64,000 bases of DNA from Phoma sp. XZ068 (taxonomy: Eukaryota; Ascomycota; Dothideomycetes; Pleosporales; Didymellaceae), in the NCBI GenBank assembly GCA_004835665.1, contig RBKR01000021.1:558001-622000 (forward strand). Reading direction: 5' to 3'. The notes under the pieces were generated by a model. That model did not search any database. It had not been told where the DNA came from and was given only the letters and a program-made list of their open reading frames with translations. The position numbers and the translations under genes were made by a program. This document shows positions 22,660-32,155 of the stretch, piece after piece (positions within the stretch are counted from its first letter, which is position 1; every line of letters starts with the position of its first letter).

Positions 22660-23814
22660 ATGCACACTGCAAGGCTCCGCGCAGCTCCCATCCGGCGCAT
22701 CCCCACATACTCGACCCCCCCGCGACGGCGCATACAGACATCGCAATGCTTCACAGACGCACCGCGTCCCTCGCAGGCTGAGGTCGACCGGGCACGCGCC
22801 TACTGCGCCAACCTCGTCCGGACCCACGACACCCCCTCCCACATCCTGCAGTCCTTCATCCCCCCGTCCTCGCGCGATGCCTACCTCGCCATCCGCGCCT
22901 TCAACGTCGACGTCGCCCGCGTCGCCGACACAACCAGCACGCCCACCATTGGCATGATGCGCATGCAGTTCTGGCGCGACGCCGTCACCAAAGCCCTCTC
23001 CGGCTCGCCCCCCAAGGAGCCCGTCGCCATCCTGCTCGCCCACGCCGCCGAAGCCCTGCACGCCCGCACCGATGGACGGAGTCGCCTGAGCAAGAACTGG
23101 TTCCACCGCATCATCAACACGCGCGAGCAGCACCTCGGGAACCCGCCGTACCCAACCCTCCAGTCGCTGGAGAGCTACGCCGAGAACACGTATTCGACGC
23201 TGCTGTATCTGACGCTGAGCAGCCTGCCGCAGGCGAGTATAACGACCGACCACATTGCCTCGCACATTGGCAAGGCGACGGGCATCGCCGCTGTGCTGCG
23301 TGGCGTCCCGCTGATTGCCTTTCCGCAGCCCCAGCCAGGCGGTACCGCCGGGCACATCACAGGCCAGAGCGGGCCCACGCAGGGCGCCGTGCTGCTGCCG
23401 CTGGACGTCATGGCCGAGGCTAGCGTCAGGGAGGAGGACGTCTTCAGGATGGGCGGCGAAGCACCAGGCTTGAAAGATGCCGTCTTCACAGTCGCCACAC
23501 GCGCCAACGACCACCTCATCACCGCCCGCGAGATGCTGTCCAAACTGCGCGCCGAGGGGACCCTGGGTCACGACTTCGAGCATCAGAGTGACGAGGAGCA
23601 CCAGTACGATGCCTCGCAACTGGGCGCAGGCAAAGAGCAGCAGTTGAGCGAGGTCGAGCAGGCCTTTGGTGTCTTCATGTCGAGCGTCACCACCCAATCG
23701 TGGCTCGACCGGCTGCAAAAGGCAGACTTTGACCTGTTCGACCCCAATCTGAGGAAGAATGACTGGAAGCTGCCCGCAAAAGCTTACTGGGCGTACACAC
23801 GGCGGAAGCTATGA
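22660..23814 (+). CDS. NDUFAF6-like squalene/phytoene-synthase-fold protein, complex I assembly
   Basis: A single exon of 384 aa. The start at 22660 gives MHTARLRAAPIRRIPTYSTPPRRRI, an Arg-rich amphipathic mitochondrial presequence; the frame extends further up only with a non-ATG start. The rest has the all-helical squalene/phytoene synthase fold: RDAYLAIRAFNVDVARV, then MRMQFWRDAV, the segment LESYAENTYSTLLYLTL, and HIGKATGIAAVLRGVPL. The Asp-rich prenyl-diphosphate motifs of true synthases are absent from the first region (NVDVARVAD in place of DDxxDD-type), as in the NDUFAF6 branch, so I infer a mitochondrial assembly role for NADH dehydrogenase rather than terpenoid synthesis. GC-rich codon use. 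Confidence 0.85.
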   Translation: MHTARLRAAPIRRIPTYSTPPRRRIQTSQCFTDAPRPSQAEVDRARAYCANLVRTHDTPSHILQSFIPPSSRDAYLAIRAFNVDVARVADTTSTPTIGMMRMQFWRDAVTKALSGSPPKEPVAILLAHAAEALHARTDGRSRLSKNWFHRIINTREQHLGNPPYPTLQSLESYAENTYSTLLYLTLSSLPQASITTDHIASHIGKATGIAAVLRGVPLIAFPQPQPGGTAGHITGQSGPTQGAVLLPLDVMAEASVREEDVFRMGGEAPGLKDAVFTVATRANDHLITAREMLSKLRAEGTLGHDFEHQSDEEHQYDASQLGAGKEQQLSEVEQAFGVFMSSVTTQSWLDRLQKADFDLFDPNLRKNDWKLPAKAYWAYTRRKL

Positions 23815-23991
23815 ATACTGTTTGTAAAATATACCAAAGTGATAGGCTGCCATCCATCGAGCAACGAGGCGAAATCACAATGTTCCCTCATCGAACATTG
23901 AACAAAACCCCATTCGAATCTCAAACGCCATATATATGCTGTGCGCGCGCTGATGTACATGTCCCTCTCCAAACCTCAACGTGCTCACTAC

Positions 23992-25182
23992 TCAGCTCAT
24001 CAGGCCCTGGACCTGCTCCCCACTCAATGTCGCCTTGGCTGCCGGTCTCTTCTTCTTCCCGCCCGCTGCTTTCGGCCCACCCGTCCTTGTCTGGCTCGGT
24101 CTGTCCGCCTCCATAGCAGCCTCATGCTCAATATTCTTCACCGCCCGACTAATCGCCATACTATACCCACCGATCCACTCGCCCCAGCTCTGCTTACCCG
24201 CCCCACCACCAATCTCCAAGTCCGCAGCCGGCTCTGCCATGTTCGCCTTCGCTTTGGATCCGGCTGTGCGAGTTGACTTGGCTGTGGGCGGCGGCCCTGC
24301 GTCTGCCTGCGCGTTCCGCAGCGCTTGGCTCGCACGCCGCTGGTCGAGGAAGCTGCGCGCCACATTCTGTGCCGCCGTCACACCGCTCTGAATTGTCTTG
24401 ACATCCTCCGGGTTCAGGTTTGGAGGGAGTGGGATGCGATAGCTCCCGCTCAGTGTCACCTGCCTCCCACTTTCATTCCCTCTCCCAACGCCCGGCGCCT
24501 CGCGCGGTATCTCCTCCACATACTCCGTGTCTTCGGACGCCGTGCGTCTCATGCGCGGACGGGATGGAGTCGATTGTGCGTCGTGGTGGGGCACATAGAG
24601 AGCGAGATCTTGCCGAGCGACTTCGAGTTCAGACTCGAGTCTGACCAGCTCCTCGTCCGCCTCCTCACCATCATCCAGCTCCGTAGCCTGTCCTCCTTTC
24701 TCCTTGTTGGCTGAGAGGTTGCCGAGCGTGGCTATCGTCGTTGCGCTCGAGTTCTTGCGTCCCTTGCCCCGTCGACGCGGAGACCGCGTTGCATTTACAC
24801 CTCCACTCGCATGAGGCGTGGATTTATACAGATCCTCCACCTTGGCTTCGAGGCCTCTAACGCGGGACTTCAGCGCCTCTAGCTCGGCGGCTTCGTTTGA
24901 TAACCCCTCTTTCGCTGCTGCAGGCGTGCTTGTGGGCTCCTTGTTGAGTTTTCTGGGTTTGCGTTTCGGCGGCGCGTCTTTGCTTGGGGCTGGCGCTTCC
25001 TTTGGTGTGGAAGTTGTTGGAGTGGACGACTTCTTTGCGGCTTCTCTTTCGAGTACGACGCCGCCTGCTGAGCCTGCGCGGCCAGCTGTTGGGACCGGGT
25101 TTGCTGCTTTGCGGGATCGACCTTGTTTAGTTGGTGCTGATGAGGTGGGATTCGGACCAGGAGACTGCGGCTTGCTTGACAT
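23992..25182 (-). CDS. Basic protein with coiled coil and WGEWIGGYSM motif, unknown function
   Basis: A single exon of 396 aa. The first 90 residues are Pro/Ser/Lys-rich and disordered, with basic clusters (PPKRKPRK) that could be nuclear-localisation signals. A short coiled coil follows at about 95-121, and an acidic heptad-like stretch at about 172-196. The most structured-looking part is residues 242-275 (VTLSGSYRIPLPPNLNPEDV, then an Ala-rich helix) and residues 332-352 with WGEWIGGYSMAISRAVKNIE. The end is Lys-rich (GGKKKRPAAK). I believe this pair of motifs recurs in unnamed fungal proteins but cannot name the family. There is no signal peptide or membrane helix. A nuclear or chromatin-associated role is possible but unproven. 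Confidence 0.75.
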   Translation of the reverse strand: MSSKPQSPGPNPTSSAPTKQGRSRKAANPVPTAGRAGSAGGVVLEREAAKKSSTPTTSTPKEAPAPSKDAPPKRKPRKLNKEPTSTPAAAKEGLSNEAAELEALKSRVRGLEAKVEDLYKSTPHASGGVNATRSPRRRGKGRKNSSATTIATLGNLSANKEKGGQATELDDGEEADEELVRLESELEVARQDLALYVPHHDAQSTPSRPRMRRTASEDTEYVEEIPREAPGVGRGNESGRQVTLSGSYRIPLPPNLNPEDVKTIQSGVTAAQNVARSFLDQRRASQALRNAQADAGPPPTAKSTRTAGSKAKANMAEPAADLEIGGGAGKQSWGEWIGGYSMAISRAVKNIEHEAAMEADRPSQTRTGGPKAAGGKKKRPAAKATLSGEQVQGLMS

Positions 25183-26189
25183 GTTTGAAGCCTATCCGCG
25201 TTATATAAGATAGGAGGTACTTGATACTGTCGTATATTGCTGCATCCAACGCCTAGTCTATTGCACTCGCGGCTGGATCCTGCAGGACACCAAGTTGCTG
25301 TCCAAAAGTCGAATGAAGGATGCTGATTGACCTAGAATCACCAATAGAAAGTCGAGTCGAAATCAGATAGAATGAGAAAGTGTCCAGTGGAAACCTCGGA
25401 CACACCAAAGCAAGATATTGAGGTTGGACAGACTGACGTATGAGGGGCGGCTGAACAGGATGAACCCTGTCAAGCCACTGGCGCGGGAGCGGATCAACGT
25501 CAACGGTGATCATCAAACGAGTGGAACCTAGGCCACATTGCAATGGCACTGAACATTCAGACACGATACCCCTGCCCGGTGTGATTAGCAATCCGTTAGC
25601 ATGCCAACACACTTGAAGGAAATAAACACAAAAAAAGTTGAACAAGTTTGAAGTGGAGAACTCAATCGTCAATCTAACCTGCGAATAAATACATGCCCAA
25701 GCACTCATGTCGTCTATGGAAAGGTACATTATCGTCACGACATTGACCTCGTAAGCGGGATGGGATGCATCCCATGTTTTGGTGTGTTTGGAGAAGGTAT
25801 TCGAGAAGATGGCAAGTCCAAGATTTTCGAAGCCTAAATGGGCGGACATGATGATGCTGCGATTGGAAAACCGTAACTTTTGGGGACGGAAAAGGAAACA
25901 GGGTGACGGGCATGCTCGGGTATCGTGAGCGACATGGACCGGTGAAGGTGCAGCTGAAGAGCCATCGGTCTAACCAAGCGGACGAACGCCTTGCATCCCA
26001 GCTTGAACGCAAGGCAGAGGCAGCACGCTTGAAAGACAGCCAACAAGACACAGCTGCTCAGAAGGAACAGATATCAAAACCCCTTGAGAATGACTCCGCC
26101 ACGCCGGTAAAATGCGCGACGTTGCTATTTTCCTGGAACGCAAAAAGGAACAAGCCACCGACTCACCACCATCATCGGAGTGTGGTGAT
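25183..26189. other. Intergenic, 1.0 kb
   Basis: It contains a 198-codon ATG-initiated frame at 25253-25849 (-) with Cys/Phe/Leu-rich, unfamiliar composition. I cannot support it as a gene. The rest is the 3' flank of the eIF4B-like gene and the promoter of the unknown gene. Confidence 0.45.
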
Positions 26190-28120
26190 TTACGAGGCAA
26201 CGGCACGAGTGGGAGCGCCTCCGCGACGGTTGCTGCGGGCGTTCTTGGGGGCCTTGGTGACCGTGCTCCAGCCATCTTCATCCAGGGTCTCGGTTGTGGT
26301 AGCAGGGGCGGCAGGTGTGCTGGACTTGCGTCTCCAGGATCCTCCGTCCTTGGGAGCCACGACAGCCTCCTGGGGCTTGACCTCCTTGTCGTCGACGATG
26401 TCGCCGTTGGCAGTCTCGTCCTTGGCCTCGGCCTCGGGGTTGTCGACTGTCTTGGGGACTTCTTCGCCCTTGGACTCCTCGGTGGACTTTGCGGACGCAG
26501 CCTCCTTAGCGGCAGCCTCCTTGGCCTTTTTCTCCTCACGAGCCTTCTCGTCGGCCTCCTTTTTCTGCTGTGCGGCCTGCTTCTGCTTCTCTTCCACCTC
26601 CCTCTCACGAGCAGCTGTGTCAATAGGACGGGCGGCACCGAAGGGGTTCGGCTTGTCTGAAGGAGTTGCGGGCGAGGCAGCGGGGGCCTCGGAGACTGTT
26701 CGCTTCGCAAGGTTCAGCTTGGGGCGGCTGGCAAGAGGAGCGGGGGATGAGGGTGTGCTGGCATCAGGGGTGCCGGTGGGAGATGCAACGTCGGTACGCA
26801 TCTTGGATCTCCACTGGCTGTCCTGGTCTGCGGCAGTGGGCTGCCTCTCATACTGCGGCTTGCCCTCGGCGGGCTGGAACTCGCGGCGAGGAGGTCCACG
26901 CTCGCCTTCAGGGCGGCCCTCACCCCATGCTGGGGACTGCCTTTCACGGAAGCCACCCTCGCGGGGCTCACGGGGGCCGTCGAAGCGCCTGGCGCCTTCT
27001 CTTGGTGCCTCTGCGGAGGGAGAGAGAGGGCCCTTGCGCTCCCAGTTGCCAAAGTCGCGCTGCTTGCCGTCGCTCTCGAAGGCAGGACGTCTGCGCTCGC
27101 CGCGCTCGCTGCCGGCGTCGGAGCCTGGGGCATCGAATCCACGGCTGCTGTAGCCGCGCTCGGGGCCGCGGCGCTGGTTAGGGAGGTCGGGGAGGGGGCC
27201 CTTGCGAGACCAGTCGGAAATGTCTCGGGCTTCAGGGCGGTCTTTGGCTGTGGCGTTGTTAGATGACGGCTTTGGAAGCGCAGGATGGCACGTACGGGGC
27301 TCGGCCACGCTGACGCGGACATTGCGGCCCTGGAACTGGGCGCCGGACAGGTCAAGAGCCTTCTTCAGGCCGTCGAGCGAGCCAAATTCAACATAGCCGA
27401 AGCCCTTGGGCTTGCGGTCCAGCTTGTCCTCGACAATGCGCACGTTGGTGACCTCGCAGTCGGCGAAGAAGTCGTTGACGTCGCCCTCGGTAGCGTCGAA
27501 GGAGAGGTTGCCCAGATGGGCCGTGTAAGGGGGCTTCGAGGGGAGGGGGAGCTGCTCGCGGGTCGCGAAGCCGCGGTCGGCTGCAGGACATGGTTAGCGT
27601 GCGCAGCAGCACAAGACGCAGAGGGTCGACGCACCGTAGCTGCCCGCGCGATCAGCGCCGAAGCCGCTGCTGGAGCCAAAGGCAGGCCGGTCGCTGCCGC
27701 CGCCGTAGCTGCCACCATAGCCGCCGCCGCCACCTGGTGCACAGTGAGTATGCCGTGTGTTGGGGCGATCGAGTCGCAAGAGCCGGTCGGGGGGCAGTTA
27801 CCTGCGCCTGTGACGTGTCAGTACAATGGGGCTGGCAGGGCGTTGCAGGGCGTTACTCACGGGGCATTGGCGCATCCTCCATCTCGTCGGCCCACGATCC
27901 CAGAGCTGCATGGTGGTCAGTTGTCGCCGCGCTCGACGGTGGGCGTGGGGCGCCTACACTGGTCGCCCAGGAAGTCTCCCAGGGACATCTTCTCCGCCTT
28001 CTTGTTCTTGGGCGCTGCGCAACGCTGTCAGCCGTGTCTCGTGCAGTTTGCAGCCGTCGAGCGCGGGGCAAAAAAGCCGCCGCGCCGCCGCTGCGGCCGT
28101 CGTGGGGGGCGCCTACCCAT
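26190..28120 (-). CDS. TIF3: eIF4B-like translation initiation factor with RRM
   Basis: This RNA-binding factor helps eIF4A unwind mRNA leaders during cytosolic translation initiation. My model has seven exons: 28117-28120 (only ATGG), 27958-28014, 27861-27905, 27802-27807 (6 nt), 27635-27733, 27296-27580 and 26190-27247, giving 517 aa. Joins give MAPKNKKAEKMSLGDFL and DQSLGSWADEMEDAPMP, the expected fungal eIF4B start. A Gly-rich stretch leads to an RRM at about 91-165 with RNP2 HLGNLSF and RNP1 KGFGYVEF, then AEPPKDRPEARDISDW and RKGPLPDLP repeats, an Arg/Gly/Glu-rich middle, a long charged helix and the C-terminal DEDGWSTVTK motif. The 48-bp last intron (27248-27295) is a multiple of three without stops. 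Divergent from the Tim17-like gene. Confidence 0.9.
27802..27807 (-). other. Probable 6-nt microexon of the eIF4B-like gene
   Basis: On the minus strand GCGCAG lies between an acceptor CACAG, with the ideal branch site TACTGAC shortly upstream, and a donor GTAACT. The flanking introns would be 53 and 68 bp, normal for this genome. Skipping it keeps the frame and loses two residues. Confidence 0.6.
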
Positions 28121-28406
28121 GGTTGCGGTGTGCAGTCAACGCGCAGTGAGTATCCGCGCGCTGTCCAGGAGTATACGAGAGCGGGTTCTGCTCTCAAACG
28201 TCGTCGTGGGTGGTGGTGGTGTCGTTGGGTCGCGGCTGGAGATCCACCCAACACTCGTGCCGGGAAATCTGCAAGTGCGTGGTGCAATTTTAGGTGTGGT
28301 CTGTGCGCCTGCGGCTTTCCCAGATTGACATCACCTCCTCCAAGCCGCCCACGACCAGCACCGCCGCCCCCATCGCCCACCTGTCCCGAGCGTCCATGGG
28401 AGAGCC

Positions 28407-29443
28407 ATGAAGCAGCCGTACGACCCCGGACAGGTCACCCACCCTCTGGATGTGATAAAGCAGGCTGCCGGCATCGGAGGCCTCACCGGTACGTGTGCAG
28501 TCCTGTTTCTTGCTTCCATGTCTTGCACTTATTTTCCAGTCCGCATGTTTTGTGCAAAGGCATTTTGTCCGACCTGGATGCTGTGACTGATCGCAACGTG
28601 TCTTGCAAAAACCTTGGGCTGCTTTCGCTTCTTTCTTGAATTGGCACGTGTAATCTCTCGGCAAGACATGCCTACTATCTCGACAGGACATGCCTACTAT
28701 CTCGACAGGACATGTCTATTATCTCGGCAGACCATCTTTACCCATACTGTTTATACTTTTCTATTCGCTCGAGACTCACCCCAGCAACTCTCTAACGACT
28801 CCCAGCCATCCCCGGAACTGCAATTGGCGCCTTTTCCGGAACACTTCGCACCCAAACCCCAATTCTTTTCGCCATCGCCTCTGGAGTACAATGCTTCGCT
28901 CTTGGAAGCACCTTCTGGACCGCTCGAACAGCCATCCTTAACCAAGATGGTCTCCTGAATTGGTGGAATGCCACCCGCGGTTTACCCCTGCGCACTCGCA
29001 ATGATCTGGACTCCACGCACTCGGACAGAGTTCGTGCTTCCACCATGGCCGGCGCCTTCACTGGTCTCAGTCTTGGTCTGCTCTTCCGAGGACCTCGCAA
29101 TGCACTTCCAGGAACTTTCATGTTTGGTCTTTTCGGCTATGCAGGCCAGCAGGGGTACAACCTTCTCGACAAGAAGAACACCGAAAAGATCGAAGAGGAA
29201 TCTGAAATGGAGGCAAGGGGCGAGAAGAAGAAGAACTTTATGCAGCGGATTGCGGAGATGAAGTGGAGTCCCATGGAGGCGTTGACTGACGAACGATACG
29301 AGGGAATGCTGGAGGAGAAGCTGCTGAAGCTGGAGGCGGAGATTGCGATTATTGATGATAAGATCAAGGGATTCAGACAAAAGGCAACCGAGATGGCAGC
29401 CAAGAAGGCGCAGGAGCAGGCGCAACACCCTCCAAAGGCTTGA
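28407..29443 (+). CDS. Tim17/Tim22-like small membrane protein
   Basis: Exons 28407-28488 and 28806-29443 around a 317-bp intron give 239 aa beginning MKQPYDPGQVTHPLDVIKQA. The join yields GGLTAIPGTAIGAFSGTLRT, a Gly-rich membrane segment, followed by FAIASGVQCFALGSTFWTAR. After a polar loop (NATRGLPLRTRNDLDSTHSDRVR) comes MAGAFTGLSLGLLFRGPRNALPG and MFGLFGYAGQQGYNLL. This pattern of short Gly-zipper helices fits the Tim17/Tim22/Tim23 superfamily of mitochondrial inner-membrane proteins, including TIMMDC1-like members. The C-terminus is a charged coiled coil. Membership is inferred from pattern, not an exact match; an exact name cannot be given. The intron carries a 22-bp tandem repeat. Confidence 0.75.
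28666..28731 (+). repeat. 22-bp tandem repeat inside an intron
   Basis: Two identical 22-bp copies starting ACATGCCTACTATCTCGACA and a third with a few substitutions, preceded by a partial unit at 28655-28665. It lies within the unusually long intron (28489-28805) of the Tim17-like gene. Confidence 0.9.
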
Positions 29444-32155
29444 GGCGGGACAGCGTAAGCCACCCTCTCGTCGCCTCCTCCCGAATCCATGGGACAATTT
29501 TCTCTTGCTATATCTCTCAATCTTGTTGTAAAATACCTGTATATAATGCCCTGGCATTCAGCATTGCGTGGTCATTCCTGTAGGCCGGTAATAGCATCTA
29601 CGTCATCTATATACTCTTGACTTCCGCAACGCTTGCTCTTCTTCGGAAATGCCAAAGCTTTCGCTTAGATCTCTTCCATTTCCTGTCGCTTTCTCATGAC
29701 TAGTCCTCAAACTCGACATTTTCTAATTGTCTGAAAATGGCCACGAAAGTATCTAATCTGGCAGCCACCTGCCATACATGGTAGTCACTGCGCGATGTCA
29801 AGGCTGCGCCTGCCACCTTTCCCCTCCCGTGGCTGCGAGAACACTAAGAATCCATCCGCGATGTCGACACTGCACTTTACCACCCTAACCAACACCGTCA
29901 CCCACACCTCAGTTCATAATTCCTCTGATGATTCATGGATCTTGCCTAATAGCAGCACGAGTCTTCCTTATATTCTCCGACCATTTACCAGTCGGCGGAA
30001 ACCTGCTGGGTGACTATGAGCTTCAAAGATGGTTTCGGGAAGGTTTGCAGGTCTGATTATGTCGGAGATCACTACACAGCTTGATTGAAATACTCCTACC
30101 GTTTGCCCTACGGTTCATCATTTTATTCTCGATGTCTAGTATACGCCTTATTCTCCCTTCATCTGTTCAAGCTCGCATCCCCAATGCCAACGCCTCTTCG
30201 TAGTTGGTATTTCCTCTGAAACTGAGAATTGAACTAATCGCTCTATTCCTTCTCGAAGCATTTCAGCAGCTATGCGACAAGGCCTGTCACTCGCTCAAAG
30301 CCACGTGCTAAACGTCCGACGGCGTCGGCTTTTGGCCATGTGTAAGTCGCATGATGGATACAGCTTGTCTTTCACCGGCGCCTGTTCAGCGTACACGGCA
30401 CCTTTGCATCACCCAAACTCAGGTACGCAAGAACGGCCGTCACCGATTTCGCGTGATACAACCACTCTATATTACAGGTGGCACCAGACTCAGTCGCTTC
30501 CTCATCGACAGCACAAATCATACACACAGGCGTTGCGATGTGGAGGCAGTTCAGCTCATCTATGTCAAACGATCTCCACTGTTTGAGACAAGAAACAAGG
30601 CGTCAGTGTGGGTATCGGTTGAACGGGAGTCTGTTCATTGTCAGGGTAGATTATAGTGCAACTGGAAGTACCTTGCCCTTAGCAAGAGGTACCAGCAACA
30701 CACACGAGGATTTTTTGTGCGCGTGTTTTCCAACTGGACAAAAGAGCGTGGCGAGGGCATCTTCACTTATCACTGCTTCGGCGCAGCGAGTGGCAAAGCG
30801 AGCTTCCGGACTGTCAGGACTGCTATTTATTATCTCCCCAAGCGAATCAAAAGCATCAAAAATTGACAAATTGAAAGACAATATGCAGATCAACCAAAAT
30901 CAAGGTATTGCGGCGCTCGTAACTTTGCCATCAAGCAAGTGCTCCCAGGCAGCCGCATCGCCACATCTCGCCTAATCCGCCCTTCTCCTCGTGCCAACAT
31001 CGAATGGAATCCACCATCCCAACGAACACTCCACCCTCCACAAGCTAGGACATGGGCTTGCAACACGGCATGCAAGGCAGCAGACACGTTACACGTAACA
31101 TGGTTCGCCATCACGCTAACGCGCTGTCACATGAGCTGTCATTACCAATCAGCTTCGCCACATCACCCTGCGGCAACGGCTGAGGCGACAAGAGCTACGA
31201 GCAAGTATGACTCCTACGTGAATTTCGGGAATGCTTCATGCGAACTGTAGAGGGTTGTTGGGAGATTGGGCTGATGCCACGGTGCGGCAAGAGGGACGGA
31301 CGCGAGAGGGGATGCATGCGCCGGAACCCGCGGCTGACGGCGGAGAGGCTGATTGCTTGTAAGTGGCAGCCTGGAGGTAATGTATCAACGTCCGACGGAC
31401 AAGTTGAGAAACCCAAGGCTGTTCCGGATAGGCCGTTCGTACGAAGTGGGCGTGCGATGCAATTTCCGCCCTCTAACCTGTTCCTTCGTATATGCGTGAT
31501 ATTTGGATCGTGATGACTGCAGCTGTACCTCGTAATGACTCGCATGAACCGCTCCGTCAGCAGTGATTTGTTAGGCAGCCAGTACGCCCTCATGTCGGGC
31601 ATCTGCGCAGGAAAGGAAGGTATCTTGCCACAAAGGGCGCCAGGCAGACTTGGGGGCTGAAAGGTAATCACAACCTCAGTCAAGCTCAGCGTGCGCAGCA
31701 GTCTATCAAGGATACGAATTTTGCTATTTCGTCTATGTCTAGGTTTGCTTTACAATCATGAAATATTATCACGGTACAAGTAGACTGCTGTCTTGGAATC
31801 ATATGACCTTCCGTCCATCCATCTGAGTGAGCAGAGAATCTGCGTTCAACTCTGCCTTCGCCATCTCTCGTGAGCGCATGTTCCAGCCATGCTGACAATA
31901 AATACAAGTTTAGTTTTGAAGAGCAGTCAGACGCTCAATAGTATGTACAGCGAGCGTCATCCTGCAAGAGGGGAAAGTGAGTCGTAATATCTGAGAGCCA
32001 ATAACCATGCTATGCAGATTGAGATGCCCATCCTGGTCCAATACATGTATCCATACTCCCACAGCCGTAATGCATTAATCAATGAAAAGTAAAAATTACC
32101 GGAAACCGCGTGGGTATATGCCATTCACTGTGTTGAAAGCGAAATCCTTGAGTAG
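29444..32155. other. Gene-poor stretch, 2.7 kb
   Basis: Frames up to about 165 codons occur (30478-30975 plus, 31195-31683 minus), but both begin with non-ATG codons and show no family motif. No RNA gene or repeat is evident. Confidence 0.5.

Noticed and set aside
22657..23718. 353-codon open frame on the minus strand
   Set aside because: It is antisense to the NDUFAF6-like gene in GC-rich codons, which keeps the opposite frame open. The translation is Gly/Val/Asp-rich without motifs.
25253..25849. 198-codon ATG frame on the minus strand
   Set aside because: Composition rich in Cys, Phe and Leu with no recognised domain. It lies in the 3' flank of the eIF4B-like gene. It cannot be excluded but is not supported.
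28121..28406. Extra coding exon between the eIF4B-like and Tim17-like genes
   Set aside because: Frames here are GC-rich and open by composition only. Both genes have consistent starts at the edges of this 286-bp divergent promoter.
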